DNA from: Sycobia sp. Sy_11
Taxonomy: Eukaryota > Arthropoda > Insecta > Hymenoptera > Epichrysomallidae
Length of the DNA: 64,000 nucleotides
Assembly: GCA_018907035.1 (NCBI GenBank)
Contig: JACCIC010000014.1
Location: 5,071,501 to 5,135,500, forward strand
Direction of reading: 5' to 3'
Program-made: the position numbers and the translations under genes
Notes under the pieces: model-generated
Database searches by the model: none
Told to the model about the DNA's origin: nothing
What the model saw: the letters and a program-made list of their open reading frames with translations, nothing else
Shown here: one piece after another, positions 1 to 12,589 of the stretch
Position numbering within the stretch: the first letter of the stretch is position 1
Layout: every line of letters starts with the position of its first letter

Positions 1-442
1 TCTCGAAGACATTAAACCGAATGCAGTCGGTTGAAACTTGCTCCCGATATTAATAATCGAGGATGCTTGCTTTGTCATAAATTCCGTTAAAAAAAAAAAA
101 AAAAACGCACTTCGCCGACTAGTAAGCTGGCAATGGAATTGAAGAAAATTTATTGACAGAAAATAAGCGATCCGCGCGACGTGTTAGAGCGGTTTTTACG
201 GTGTTCACGTTCTTAAAGTGTTAGTTCCTTGAAAATTGAAATAATCTTTTTCAAAATAAATATACGCTCATTTATTAATTAATAATTGATTAAGTTAATT
301 GACTTAATTTCACTCAATAGAGTTAGAGTTTCGCTCGTTTCCATTTCAGAAAATGAATGCGCAGGAAGTCCAACCGTAGCGGATACGTTATTTGAAAATT
401 CGAATTTCATTGTCCGACATATTTTTCTCGCCCGGAGGTCTA

Positions 443-448
<6 letters not shown>
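1..448. other. AT-rich unique intron sequence
   Basis: Unique AT-rich DNA with a 17-base A run at 89-105 and an ATTAATTAATAATTGATTAA cluster near 270-300. Nothing coding is supported. Confidence 0.6.

Positions 449-487
<39 letters not shown>
449..487. repeat. (AT)19 microsatellite
   Basis: Pure AT alternation of about 39 bp, followed by a purine-rich GA tract 220 bp later. Confidence 0.97.
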
Positions 488-489
<2 letters not shown>

Positions 490-706
490 TATAGCACGTA
501 TACCTATATATTTATACACATACAGAGCCGAATGGAACGTACATACCATGACGAAGTTTGGGTAGGGGGGCAATTCGAAAGGTGAGTTATTTCGTGCCCC
601 ACCAGCGTAAAAACAGTCCGAATAAGGGAAAAAGAAAAAGAGAGGGAACATTTCAACGGGGTAAAAATAAAAATCAAGAGAGAGTGGGTAGAGGTAGCGG
701 TAAAGT

Positions 707-739
<33 letters not shown>

Positions 740-760
740 AGGGAGAGAGGGGAGGGAGCA
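707..760. repeat. (GA)n grading into (GGGA)n
   Basis: About 13 GA units, then GGGAGGGAGGGA and further purines. The purine run continues with few interruptions to about 800. Confidence 0.92.
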
Positions 761-1030
761 CGAGAGAACAAAAGAGAGAAAAGAGAGGGAGAAACGAATT
801 AGGCGAAAAGCTGCACGTGGATTTCGTTCGTATTAACGGGGTCGCGCGAGCGCGCGGAGCAGCGAATAAAATTTGAATAATAATTTATTCATGAAAAAGA
901 AGCCAAAGCGGGAAAGGGAAACGGCGGAGGGGGTCGGGGGTGGCGGAGGCAAACAAGAGCCGTAGCTATGAAAAGCTCCGTGTGAATTCAAATGAGAGTC
1001 GGGGAGTGAGAGTGGGCTGGGGGAGAGAAG

Positions 1031-1219
1031 GAGAGAGAGAGAGAGAGAGAGATGAAGAGAGAAGACAGAAAACGCTCACGTTCCATTGTCCGATCGAGTA
1101 CAAGACACAGACGGGAGGAGAGAGGCAGATATACGTACAGAAGAGAGAGGGAGAGGGAGAAACGAGAGACCTTTTTGCGCCCTACATACAGCAACCGAGC
1201 TTGCGAGCAAAGATATATA

Positions 1220-1257
<38 letters not shown>
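1031..1257. repeat. (GA)11 and (AT)18 pair
   Basis: (GA)11 at 1031-1052 and (TA)18 at 1222-1257, separated by 170 bp of purine-rich DNA, and followed by A runs and CGCGCG (1328-1341). Confidence 0.92.
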
Positions 1258-1262
<5 letters not shown>

Positions 1263-3785
1263 GTGGTAAAAAAAAGTAAAAAAAAAAAAGCCGCAGCGCG
1301 CTTTCGGCGTGCGGTAATTGAAAAGCCCGCGCGCGCGCGCGAGATTCCGATTGTCGTTTTATCTCGTGTGCCTCCCGGTTCCTCTCGTATCCCTCTCTCC
1401 TCCTCCTCCTCCTCCTCCTCCTGTTCCACCTCTTTTCTTCTTCTCTCCTCTTTCAACTCGATACCCCTCGCTCGCCCTCTCTCTCGGCCCTGTACTGTTC
1501 CGCTGCTACTGCTACCGAGCGGCGCCCTATAGTTGCGCTCCTTTTTTATTTTATTTTATTTATTTTTTTTTCAACCTCTCGACGCGTTCTCCACGGTACG
1601 CGTTCCTTTTCCTTTTTCTCTTCTCTCTCCTTTTTCTGCCATGCGCGCGTTTCGCCGTTTCCACGCTCGCTCGGCCGCCTCTCTTTCACTCGGTTCCGCG
1701 GTTTCGCGCAATCTTTTTCGGAATTTTCCCCAAAAGATTTCGCTCCCGCTTAATTCCCGTATTCCTCTTTATTAAGCGGGTCTCGCACTTGTTGCTATAT
1801 ATGTATGTATATATATATATACGGAGAAAGATCGAACGGTGCTAGTGCGACAAGGCGTCCATGTTTTCGTGCGCGCGTGAAATTCAATATTATAATTCCG
1901 TGGGACGGGCGTTCGCCGAAGGGGCTTGTCCGATAAAAGTATCGTTAAGACGGCAAAGTTTTACAACTGTCGGGCTCAAGCGCACGATGCCGAGAGCGCG
2001 TGGCCGCGGATCTTCGGTTTTAACGTTCGAGCGCGTGCCCTGACTATAAAGTGGAGCGCCACGTTCCCGAAGAGCGCGATATAGGCGAGCCAAGAGAGCG
2101 GAGCGCGATAAACGATGAAATTGCCGCTCCTTTGATAACGTTCACGTCCGAGCGGCTCGGGGGTCAATTTTCGAGCGTCGCCAAGGCTCGTGTTCCGAAT
2201 TCTTATACAAGTATCGTAGTTCATCTACTTTAGTATTATAATGTGCGCGCGCGCGCGCGTGTATGCTTTTCTTCACACGTTTATCTAATAGTCATTAATT
2301 CTGATCTCGTGAAACTTTTGCTACTACGCTTATACTAACAGCCTCCTTTCTGTACATTGTCAATTACGTTTTTATACGCACTCCAAAGAGATACAGTTGC
2401 ATTTCATTATCCTCTCGACGATTTTCTTGACGATCATCCTCATACCGTTCTCACCCCCTCCCTCTTTCTATGTCCATGTATAAAAGTAGCGTTTTTAAGA
2501 CCTCGCTTACTGTCCCGTTTCGTCCATCAAAGCTCGCTATGTATATGTAGCGAGACAAAGAGTTCCGTTGCATCGCAGTACCACGACCATGAGCGAGAGA
2601 GGGGGGGCGTAGAGTCGATCGCGTCCTGGCTAACTTCTGCGGTAGGTTTATATATATATATACACACTCAACCGCGAGAGCCGCGGCACGTATAGCTTTT
2701 GGCACACCATACGGATGACCCCCAGGAAGCCTGCGCGAGCTTCTCTCACGATGCGCACGCGCGAGAACGGAGCGTGTGAAAGACGTGACAAAGGTGGTGT
2801 AGAAGGGAGTGAAAGAGGTAGAGAGAGAATGGGAATCACTATAGGTCTTTTATAAGGAATTGATGTGATGCGGTTTTCCGTTTTTTTTTTCCCTCAGGAA
2901 GAAGGTGAAAATTTTGTTTTTAATTTTTAATAATAATTCTTTTTCACGGTTTCTGTCTCTAAGGCACTTGTTGTAAATAAAAAATTGAGAAGTATCGAGA
3001 AAGATTTTGAAAAGTGTTAAAAAAAAAAAAAAAAAAAATTCATCGGACGTTGTAGCACACGTGTACGAAATTTTCGATTGATGTGTTCAGATAATGATAA
3101 TGCGGCTTATCGAAATTTTACAATAATCAGAATTTCTGTAATGGCGATCGTCTCTGAAACGGAATTTTATCTAGTTCGACACACTTATCTATATAGCAAT
3201 AGACGCAGACTTGCGCGGAATAAAAAAAATTCGGTAGACACGATATTCAGCCTCGATGTAGCGGTTTCAAACAGAGATATAAAAATAACGAAAAATTTTA
3301 CTTATGTTTAATGTAAACATATTTTTTTAAGACATGAAATTGACGATTAATTTCTGTTATTTATTTGGTTGGTTATTTGAAAATTTTAGACTTCCAAGTT
3401 TCGAAAATATATTTTCAAGTTTGATCGTTTCGTGTGTAAATAATAAAGTGCGCTTCAGATACCTTCGAAATACGCTCGATAGAACAATTTTGCATTTGTT
3501 CGCATGTTCAAGATATTTTCGATCTTTTTTGTCGATATTGGGTTAACCAAAAATTGCACATCATTTGCAGTACTTAAGATAAATTATAATGTTGTCTTTT
3601 AAGATCTTTAAGTATTAAATTAAAAAACAAAACTGACGAGATCGCATGAAATCGAATGAAAAAAAAAGTATGATTCACAAGGCGAGACGTATCAGAGATC
3701 GGGAGAATTTACTCGTGGTCGGGCGACCGCAGGCACGAAAATCCCGTCGTGACCGATTCGCCGGCGTCGGAAGGAATTGCCAGAG

Positions 3786-3789
<4 letters not shown>
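1258..3789. other. GC-rich then AT-rich unique intron sequence
   Basis: Holds (TCC)8 at 1398-1422, a pyrimidine-rich stretch at 1420-1790, short AT at 1810-1821, (GC)8 at 2244-2260, short AT at 2649-2662 and a 20-base A run at 3019-3038. From about 2840 to 3650 it is AT-rich and quiet, and open frames there do not resemble known proteins. Confidence 0.6.

Positions 3790-3846
<57 letters not shown>
3790..3846. repeat. (GA)28 microsatellite
   Basis: 57 bp of uninterrupted GA, followed by GCGTGCGCGAGAG and then a pyrimidine-rich stretch at 3980-4080. Confidence 0.97.
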
Positions 3847-3848
<2 letters not shown>

Positions 3849-4295
3849 TGCGCGAGAGAAGGAGAGGGCACTGAAATCGTTCGTGTCTGGATAATCTCTG
3901 CGGTCTTTTTGCACCCGCGACGCGACGCCGAGAGAAGGCATCCGAAAAATTCAAGATTACCGCGATAGGATTCTACGGTTTCTCCTTTCCTCTTCCATTA
4001 TTCGCGATTTTCTCTCTTCTCTCTATCTCGCTCTCTTCCTCTCTCTCTTTTGCTCTCTCTTTCCCTCTCGTCTTTGCCGTAATTTATAAGGGTCGGGGAG
4101 TGGGGAGGAAGCGAACTTCACTTTTTCTTTCTCGCGCTTTACCAAAATTTTAGCAGCTTTATACTTTGTTCGCCAATCTTGCACGGGGCGATCGATTCTC
4201 CGCATTTATGGAAAAAAGATTCTCAGGTTTCGAAGCAAAACATGTTTCTTTAAAACGAAAAAAAAATGGAATTGTTGAAATATTTATATATCTAC

Positions 4296-4300
<5 letters not shown>

Positions 4301-4363
<63 letters not shown>

Positions 4364-4366
4364 TAT
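4301..4366. repeat. (TA)n microsatellite, one interruption
   Basis: (TA)23, a single C at 4347, then about 9 more units. It ends in an AT-rich block running to 4430. Confidence 0.96.
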
Positions 4367-6163
4367 ATTTTTATATTATATACATTTGTTTCGATTTACT
4401 TTTTTTTTTCAATAATCATGTAAATTTTTCATTATCACGTTTCTTCTGTTTTTAAAAGAGAAAATATGAAAATTTCACACTTGTAGATGCAGTGAGTGGA
4501 GCGATTATACATTGATGATAAGGGAAATGAAAATTGCAGCTTTTTCGTAAATTCACATATATATAGTCCTATATATACTCGTATATAGATATATATGAGG
4601 TTGTTTGCACTGTCCATACAGTTATACACGCGATATACAGAGCATTGTTATACATAAATATTTCTTCGTGAAACTGTTCTTGAACCTGACCTCTCCACGG
4701 CCGCTTTCGCATTGCCCGTAGGATAAAGCTACAATTCGACAAGTTCTTACTAATAATAGAGCAACAAAGATAGCGGGTCAAATACAGAGAATCAGAGAGA
4801 GAGAGAGAGAGAGAGGGGGGGGGTTGAGAGAAGCAACAGCCGTCTGAAGATGTAAACGAAGAGTAAGAGAAGGAGGAGGGTTGGGTTCGAGTCTTGCGGA
4901 GGAACGTCGAAGGAGCGATTATTGTAAAATACAGAGCAGGGGCGATGGGAGGAGGGGGGAGGGGACTGGCGTAATTGCGAGCGTAAGGCGGCTTCGACTC
5001 CTAACCGGGCTCATTAAATTACCGAACTAATTACCGTCGGGCGGATTATTAAAAAGTTCAGTCGCTCGTAAAGTTCCGGATGGCTGGTGGGGTGGGCTAG
5101 CGGCACTGTTTTGCTCGCCCCGTCTCTCTTGCTTTCTCTCCCGTACAACATGGACGCACTTCCTCGCGGTCTCTCTTTTTTCGAGCTCGTCCCCTCCCCC
5201 CCCATCAACTACCCTCCTACTCGCGCCCGACGAAGTCGTAAAAGAAGCTTGTGCGCGTGCGCGTGCACGCGCGCGCTGAGGTCTCCTACCCCTGACCCCC
5301 CCTCACCAACAGTCGAGCGGCGCGAGCGCCAAGAGCCCGGGAGCAAGCGAGAAGGCGTAAAGTGGATGTTATACTACACTCGCAGTTGGTTGGATTTTAG
5401 AGAGCTCTAAACAAGAGAGCCGCGAGGGAGGTGCGGCGATGGGTTTGGGGGGGGCGGGAGGCTTTTGCCGATTAGTTCCGCGAAACATGCCAACTCTCCG
5501 CTTCGCGAGAGCGCGTTTTCCGCGAGACTCTGCCCCTTTCGCCATCCGCTCTCTCTCTCTCTCTCTCTCTCACTCTCTTTCTCTAATCCTCTTTCTTGTT
5601 AAGCCGAAAGGATTGCGCCTCAATGATGATGGAGCATCTTACTAACAAGTAGTAACTGCCGTAAGGCGGGCACGGACTATTCATGAGAGTACGGCACTGC
5701 GCTCGTTCAATCGCAGCCGGGATACTTTTCACGGGCGAGCACGGATTTTCCATTTTCAAAGTATCAGTCAGAATTCAATTTTAAGCCCCGGCGAATCTGT
5801 GCCGAAAAAACAAAAACTTCCCAGCTCGTATTTTGAACAGAGGCGACTGGAATTGAATTTTTCGACTTAAACATCCGATTTAAAAGGTATCGTGGCTTCA
5901 ACTCGTTTTCGATGAAAATCCGAATTGGAAATTAGTGCTACTATCGGGTGTCAAACCGATGAATAAATCGGCCGACGCCGCTATCGGGAAAGTTCGCCAC
6001 GACCCGGCGCACAGTAAAAACAGAGACGAGAGGCAGAAATAAAAAGATCCTCTTCGGCGGATTAAATTCCTCGCAAGTGCCCCCGTTTTTATCGTTGTCT
6101 TCTTCTTCCACGACCACCCCCGGCCGGCCCTGGCTCATTTGCCAGAGATAGAGAGACAAGAAG

Positions 6164-6166
<3 letters not shown>
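4367..6166. other. mixed intron sequence with G-rich and GC-rich blocks
   Basis: Holds GA then G9 at 4794-4823, a run of G-tracts at 4938-4968, a tract-poor block at 4980-5080 (ATTAAATTACCGAACTAATTA), GC-rich DNA at 5080-5530 with alternating GTGCGCGTGCGCGTGC near 5250, (CT)10 at 5550-5570, and unique DNA at 5640-6120. Confidence 0.6.

Positions 6167-6206
<40 letters not shown>
6167..6206. repeat. (AG)20 microsatellite
   Basis: 40 bp of pure AG inside a longer purine run that starts near 6148. Confidence 0.96.
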
Positions 6207-6208
<2 letters not shown>

Positions 6209-6901
6209 AGCGAGTAATCCAAGCTCGCGCGCCGTGGGCTCTCGCTATGTTTCAATTAGCGGACATCCCTTTCTCGTTGCTCGCCGAGCCGGGAAACGGC
6301 GGGGGGAGGGTCGGGGGTTTGGGAGGAGCCCGAGAGGAAGAGAAGATGCTCGTTCGCTCGTAAATCTTGGAGCGCTCGAGCTTTCTTGCGCGGACGTTCG
6401 TTAAACTTCCGGCGAGTGGGCGTGGCGACGCGGCGGCGGCGGCGGCGGGCCCGCGCAAAAAGAGGGAAAGGGAACGAAATAATTAGCAGTGGTTACGGGC
6501 GCAACAGAGGCGCGCCACGGAGTTCTTGAGATTCTGTTTATATTTTTATTTTCCCCCGAGCTGCAGGTGCGAAAATTCGCGGAGGGCCAAACGTTGCGTA
6601 GACCAGCGGCATTGTCGACCCTTTCTACTGGTATTTGATTTGGTCACGACCGAGTTTTATTTTACGATCTTTTTTTCTTTCTTTGTCAATTCTCACGCGA
6701 CGCGCGATTGTCGATCGATGGAAGAAAAGACCCCCCCCCGTTCGCGCCGCCACAGCGTGGGTATTATTCGAAAACACTAGTAGACAGCTCGCAGAGAGGG
6801 AGCTGTGATTCATTGCTGAACGCGCTCCGAAAGTGGTATAATAGCGAGAGAGCGAAGATGGAGAGTCGTCGAGAGAGGGATGAGCCAGGACGGAGAGAGG
6901 T
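6207..6901. other. GC-rich unique intron sequence
   Basis: Includes (CGG)n near 6430-6450 and a poly-C run at 6730-6740. No supported gene. Confidence 0.55.
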
Positions 6902-6940
<39 letters not shown>

Positions 6941-6943
6941 GAG
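6902..6943. repeat. (GA)n microsatellite
   Basis: About 42 bp with one GGG interruption. Confidence 0.95.
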
Positions 6944-7030
6944 CGAGAACCTGGCATAAGTTCTCAGACTCCTCGCGAGGGCGAGCTTTTCAATTAGTAA
7001 TTAAATCGTACCACTAGACGAGACTGCTGA

Positions 7031-7031
<1 letters not shown>

Positions 7032-7075
<44 letters not shown>
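7032..7075. repeat. (TA)22 microsatellite
   Basis: 44 bp of pure alternation, 90 bp after the preceding GA tract. Confidence 0.97.
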
Positions 7076-7079
<4 letters not shown>

Positions 7080-7224
7080 TAGGGAGTCTTATTGGCGACG
7101 TCTGCGACAGTAGAAACAGAATAGGATGGGTCGGACGAGCGCGAACTTTCGCCCGCGGGCTTCCCCCGGCTATTTTGGGAGATTTGATAGCTCTTAAGCG
7201 GATTACACGCCGAGGCGAAACGTC

Positions 7225-7276
7225 ATATATATATTTGTATATATATATATATATATATATATACGATTGAGAGATG

Positions 7277-7346
<70 letters not shown>

Positions 7347-7347
7347 G
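7225..7347. repeat. compound (AT)n + (GA)n microsatellite
   Basis: AT at 7225-7234 and 7238-7263, an 18-bp spacer, then GA at 7282-7347 with a single GG break. Confidence 0.96.
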
Positions 7348-7696
7348 AGAGGGAGTCAGAGAAAACGAGCTTTTCCCGTTCTCCGTGCGAGACTTCTCCT
7401 CCCCCACCCCATTCATCCTGCAAGTTTCATAGCCTCTTAAGTAGACCGTCTCGCTCAATTTTATTCTCCGCTCATCGCTGGTAACATCGAAAAGCCGCCC
7501 GTCGCGCGGGCGACGAGTACGAAATAAATAAATGAATAAAATCGGATATCCGAGGGCATCCGATGTCGGGAGGTCAGGCGTGATCTTTTATAACTGAGAT
7601 GTCGCCGAGATGAAAAACAAAAGAAGCAATCGACACATGATCGGTCATAATCGACCGTACTTAGAACACTAGCTTGCGCTGTGTATGTAGCATGGC

Positions 7697-7700
<4 letters not shown>

Positions 7701-7748
<48 letters not shown>
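7701..7748. repeat. (AT)24 microsatellite with short inverted flanks
   Basis: 48 bp of AT flanked by GCATGGCGT on the left and ACGCCACGC on the right. These are inverse complements at 8 of 9 positions. Confidence 0.95.
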
Positions 7749-7756
<8 letters not shown>

Positions 7757-9430
7757 ATACGCCACGCAAATTTCATCTCCTCTCTTCCACCCTGACGGTG
7801 CACGCTAAATTAATTAATGCTCTCAGCCCCGCTCCCCCGCCCGACCCCCCGCATAACGAGATCAGAGGTGTCGGTCGAGACGAGGGACGGCGGGTCGAAG
7901 TGGGCGACGGGGGGGGGGGCGAGGGGCCGTAGCGTTGCGCGCCCGGCACCGAGTATATACACTGCCGCTATTATGCTACACTTCCGAGGGCCTCCCACCC
8001 CCCCCCCTCTCGAGCGCCACCGCTCGCTCGTCCCGACCCGTTCGCGGGGCGAATTAGTCGAAGCAGGGGATCGTTGGAACGCCGCGCTTTGAAGCCGTTG
8101 TTGCGTTGCCGGAAGGTATTAAAAGCCCCTCTTCCGTACTCGGTGGCACGCGCTCGCTGACTTCTCTCTCTCTCTCTCTCTCACTCTCACACACACTCTG
8201 ACTCACGCCGTCTGAAATTCTCGTATTATATTTTATGCGCGCATTGCCCCAATGACGAAAATTGGGTCTAAAGTTGAGACGTAGACGGTGAGGTATTAAT
8301 TGTTGAAAATTCATACGGCTCTCAAGGCGTCGAAGTAGGGTCGCGCGTCAATTTATCAAATGTGAATTTGATATATTTCTATTTGAACAGCGGGTGGGGG
8401 AGAATTGTCGTGTTAGCGTTTTTAAGCAATATCGCATTATGTGCGTCTGAACATTGAATCGCCGCAAATACCGAAAGATCCTGTTCTTTGTTTATCTTTA
8501 TTCTGGCCTGGTCTAACGTTTTTAAGAAATCCATCGAATCGCGCGGGAGCGTACTGAGCAAATCATAGCCAGGCGATAGAAATACATATTTTCACTCGGC
8601 CTTCTCAGTTTTTCCATGTAATTTGTCCAAAAACTTCAACGGAAACGTGAAATAGTCGCGACTAAAGAGCATGTTTGCCGAAAATTTTTACTTACGAGTG
8701 AAAAGCGATAAATCGACAATTCATTAAACGTACTCCTTACTTTATTGCGACTTGTTATTTGTGTAAATTCATTAGATGCTAATCCATTCTTGTTCGGAAT
8801 TGTATTATTTTTGAATGTCTACAACTGGAAATGATATTTAAAAAGATACCGAAGGTATTACATATAAATAATGTATATTACATAGCAGAACGGTTGGTTT
8901 CCGTATTTCTCGTTTACTCCGTGAGCTCGGAAAAAATTTTCTTTTTTTTTTTACGTAAATCCTTTTTAATTGGATTATACAAATTTTAAATAAGAAGAAA
9001 AATGGTACAGAAAAAGCATCTTCTCGATATTAAGTATTTTCTTCCTTTTGTTCAACGTAAAAAAGTTCCGATACTTTTTCCCGGAACGCCCTAGGGGATA
9101 TCGTAAAGCAATTGGATCGCGGCAAGTGGCATCCAATTCCCCGGACTTAAATAAAAAAAAAAGTAGGAAGGGCAGAAAAAAGGAAAAAAAAATACATCTC
9201 CGCTCGCTGAGCTTTTTATAACTCCCCGCATTGTCTGATCTCGTTCCCCTTCCTTTCATACTTTTTTTTTCTTCTTTATTTTAACGTTCGTTTAACGTCC
9301 CGTTTAATGTCGCTGTTCATTACAACAGATTGATTTGAATTTGCCTCGACTATTTCTTTTACGGCCCCCGCGATCATCCGCGCCAAACTACTCAGCCACA
9401 CGACCCCTGGAGGAATACGTAAAGTGCTGT

Positions 9431-9432
<2 letters not shown>
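7749..9432. other. GC-rich then quiet AT-rich intron sequence
   Basis: An 11-base G run lies at 7909-7919 and a C-rich stretch at 7990-8010. (CT)n then CA lies at 8164-8196. From 8220 to 9270 it is AT-rich and almost free of microsatellites. Confidence 0.6.

Positions 9433-9480
<48 letters not shown>
9433..9480. repeat. (TA)24 microsatellite
   Basis: 48 bp of pure TA between unique flanks. Confidence 0.97.
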
Positions 9481-9483
<3 letters not shown>

Positions 9484-10852
9484 AAGAGAAGCAAAATTGC
9501 GAAGATTGTAGTTACTTTTTACTTCTTAACTTGTCGTTGTTTCGCGAAGGAAATCTTATGTGAAAGGTCGTGAAAAAATTTATTAACATTTAAGTCATTT
9601 ACTTAATTTTTGGGCGAAATAATTATTTACAATCACCTTATTATGAGAAAACAAAATTACTTTCATCTAGTAAATTACTAAAATAGAAAAACGGGATTAC
9701 AGAATTAAACTTATTATTTTATGAAACTTACCCTAAGCGTAAAAGAATGATAATGTTTCTGTTTCTCCTATAAACGATTAAAACTTAATGTTAACAAATA
9801 TTTTTCATCTCAATCTTCGGATAATAGTCAATGTTCAATTTGTATTACTTAATTTCCCAATAGAATCCAGTAAAATATATTTGAAAAAAATTTATCATCA
9901 AAAAAAAAAACGGAAAAAAAAGAGAACGTAACATGCGCCCTTTGACTTCCCGGCAAAAACGACACATAGCACGGCCTAAGTATCTTCAACTTCCACTTCC
10001 TGCCGCTCTCTCCCCCTTTCTCTCTCATCGCAATTCCTCCCCCCAACACCGCCACCTCGCCGCACCACCCACGCCTCTCCGCTTCGCGCGTCGCGCTCCC
10101 CCTCGCGCGATGCAGCCACTTTTAATTAAAATAAATTACGCTCGCCCCGCGCGCTTTTCTTTTTTTTTTCGCGCGCGTGTGCGCACAGACGCGTTTTTAT
10201 CCCCCTCCCCCAACCCCTCCTGAACTACGCGCGGGAGCAACAGAGCACTTTTCCATCGCTCCTCCACCTTTTATCTCCTCTCTCGCTTCCTCTCCTTCTT
10301 TTGTATATATATATCAACGAACGAAGCGTGCATCCCCGTCAAAAGATCACGCTCGGAGCGAACATCCCTGAAAGCGCGATAGCCTTTTAAATACACCAGG
10401 GGCGGCTCTCTTTTGCTGCCCCTCGTTTTTTTTTTTTTGTTAATTCCCGATATGAGCGCGTCGAAAGAGGAGCAACAAAAAAAAAATCGCTCGTCGCTCA
10501 TCTCACGATCGAATACACAGACAAGAGTCGCGGGCACACGCACGTATATGCGATTGCACTGCTTCGTCCCTCTTTTGTCGCTCGTTCGCGCCCTCTCGCA
10601 AACAGGCCGCTAATTAATATTCTCACTAGTATTTTCGCCCTCTCCCACGCTCAGTATGAGGCGGCACTCGACCAACCGACTATATATGACGGTATAGTTC
10701 GTCCATACGCGCAGTGGCGAAGAGGTCGCCCCTTTTACTCGGTACGTCGGATTTATTTGCACTTTATCCGGGATTTAATTTACCGAGCGCGACGGCACCA
10801 ACGGCGTCGACGACGACGACGCGCTCGCTGATGGGATTAAAAGATATAAAAG

Positions 10853-10855
<3 letters not shown>
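9481..10855. other. AT-rich block then C-rich block
   Basis: 9481-9920 is AT-rich and quiet. 9950-10300 is C-rich with many CCCC and CGCGCG runs. 10640-10830 is unique, mixed composition, with a CGACGACGACGACG run, and is a candidate regulatory block. Confidence 0.55.
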
Positions 10856-10886
<31 letters not shown>

Positions 10887-10933
10887 GGAGTGAGAAGGGC
10901 GTCAGGAAACGTGACGATACACATACGCGCACA

Positions 10934-10975
<42 letters not shown>
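10856..10975. repeat. compound (GA)n ... (AT)n
   Basis: (GA)15 at 10856-10886, 50 bp of spacer, then (AT)19 at 10937-10975. Confidence 0.95.
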
Positions 10976-10978
<3 letters not shown>

Positions 10979-11959
10979 AAAAGAGGGCACAGGGTAAGAG
11001 GAGGGGGAAGAGAGGTTGAAAGGGAGACACGGAGGGCCGGTGGAAAGAAAGAAATGCGCCCTTGCGCTTGGGGGAGGGCAGAAAAAAAACCATGAAATTT
11101 AATAAATGCATTAAACCGTCGCCGCGGAGCTCTGGTCTCGCGAGGGGTGAAAATACTTCGCGGGTTACCGGAGTTTTTCTAATTCGCTGTCCTAATTAGT
11201 TTGTGGGATTTTGCAAGAGAGCAGCCGTTGATACGAAGGGAAGTCTGAGCGGTTTATTATTGTGTTTTTTTTCCTTTTCGTTGGTTTTTTTTTCTTTTTT
11301 CCGAGCTCGAAGCAGATACGGCCAAGAGGGAATCTCACTGCGAGTCCATGATTAAGAGGAATTTATAAATATGTTTATATTGTTGGTGTGGATGAGAGTG
11401 GACTAGATAAACAAATAAATAATTGAGACTGTCGATTGACTCAGACGAACTTTTCTTTTATTTGTTGCGTTTCTTAAACAAATCCTTCTTCGGATGAGCA
11501 AAATGAATAATATACAATTCTAATTTAAAGATATTACGAGTCAAATGATTAATTTCAGTATTCAATGTAAACGCGCATCAGACTTGTGCAGATGAAGTTT
11601 AGAATAGTTTTAATTTTAAAAGTGCATTATCATTTTCATTAATCACATCGTTTTAATTCATCATAACGAACTCTCCATACATATTCATGCAATTCGAAAT
11701 TTTTTTCCCGATCAGCCCTTTTTAATAGAGAACGCTACTGCTCCGAGCATTTCATTTCCCTGATTTTTCCATACATCAAAAACTTAATCCTCCGAAGTGA
11801 TCGTACCAACAACAACAGCAACAACAAAAAAAGACCCTATCGAAAAAAACGTGTCTTTTCATTCCTGTGTACACCTGAACGAGCAGTGCCGATGCCTTTT
11901 TCAAATATTACGAATCCTGTAGCTAAAAAAACAACTAGATGGAATCGTTCAGAATAAAA

Positions 11960-11962
<3 letters not shown>
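10976..11962. other. quiet AT-rich intron sequence
   Basis: Purine-rich to 11080, then unique AT-rich DNA with a CAACAACAACAGCAACAACA run at 11808-11827. No gene seen. Confidence 0.6.

Positions 11963-12003
<41 letters not shown>
11963..12003. repeat. (GA)20 microsatellite
   Basis: 41 bp of pure GA followed by a degenerate GA-rich tail to 12020. Confidence 0.96.
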
Positions 12004-12007
<4 letters not shown>

Positions 12008-12313
12008 AGAGAGAGAAAGAACCTAGCTGGAGCGCTGCCAAGGTTGCCGCGCTTCGCGCAAGACAACAGAAGCGTCCCGGCTAATGGAAAAAAATTTCGT
12101 TCGTACCGAAATCGGTGCATTGCGCGCTTGTGCGCCGCTCTCTTAATCTGGCTCTCCGGGCAAAATTACACGGCGCGGCGAATGGCACTTTTACGGGGTG
12201 GCCGGATGGATCGGTAGGCGAACGGATAGATCATTCTGTTCGATCGTACAAATAGTGATTAAAACCTCGCTTAATGTTCAAGTTTTTTTTTCGAATACTT
12301 GGATTTACCGCAT

Positions 12314-12316
<3 letters not shown>

Positions 12317-12345
<29 letters not shown>
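12317..12345. repeat. poly(A) tract of 29 bases
   Basis: Uninterrupted A run. No poly(A) signal, target-site duplication or retroelement body is visible upstream, so I read it as a mononucleotide repeat. Confidence 0.95.
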
Positions 12346-12347
<2 letters not shown>

Positions 12348-12554
12348 TGCCGCATATCATGTAAAATTAAGAGAATTTCACGCAGGATTATAAATGTCAC
12401 GTGACGACGCACGTCCGTTCCTCATTGGGCGGCTATTTGATTCGCTTCTGCTGGGTATATGTGCGAGGGCGAACGTTTCGTAATGGAAATGTTTGCGGGT
12501 CGCAAGGACGCTTTATGGGCCAACTCGACGAAAAATCGAAATGGCAATGCAATT

Positions 12555-12582
<28 letters not shown>
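12555..12582. repeat. (AG)14 microsatellite
   Basis: 28 bp of pure AG just before a repeat-free GC-rich block. Confidence 0.95.
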
Positions 12583-12586
<4 letters not shown>

Positions 12587-12589
12587 CGC

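Noticed and set aside
4884..4894. GGTTCGAGTCT resembling a tRNA B box
   Set aside because: No A box, no acceptor stem pairing and purine-rich flanks; chance match.
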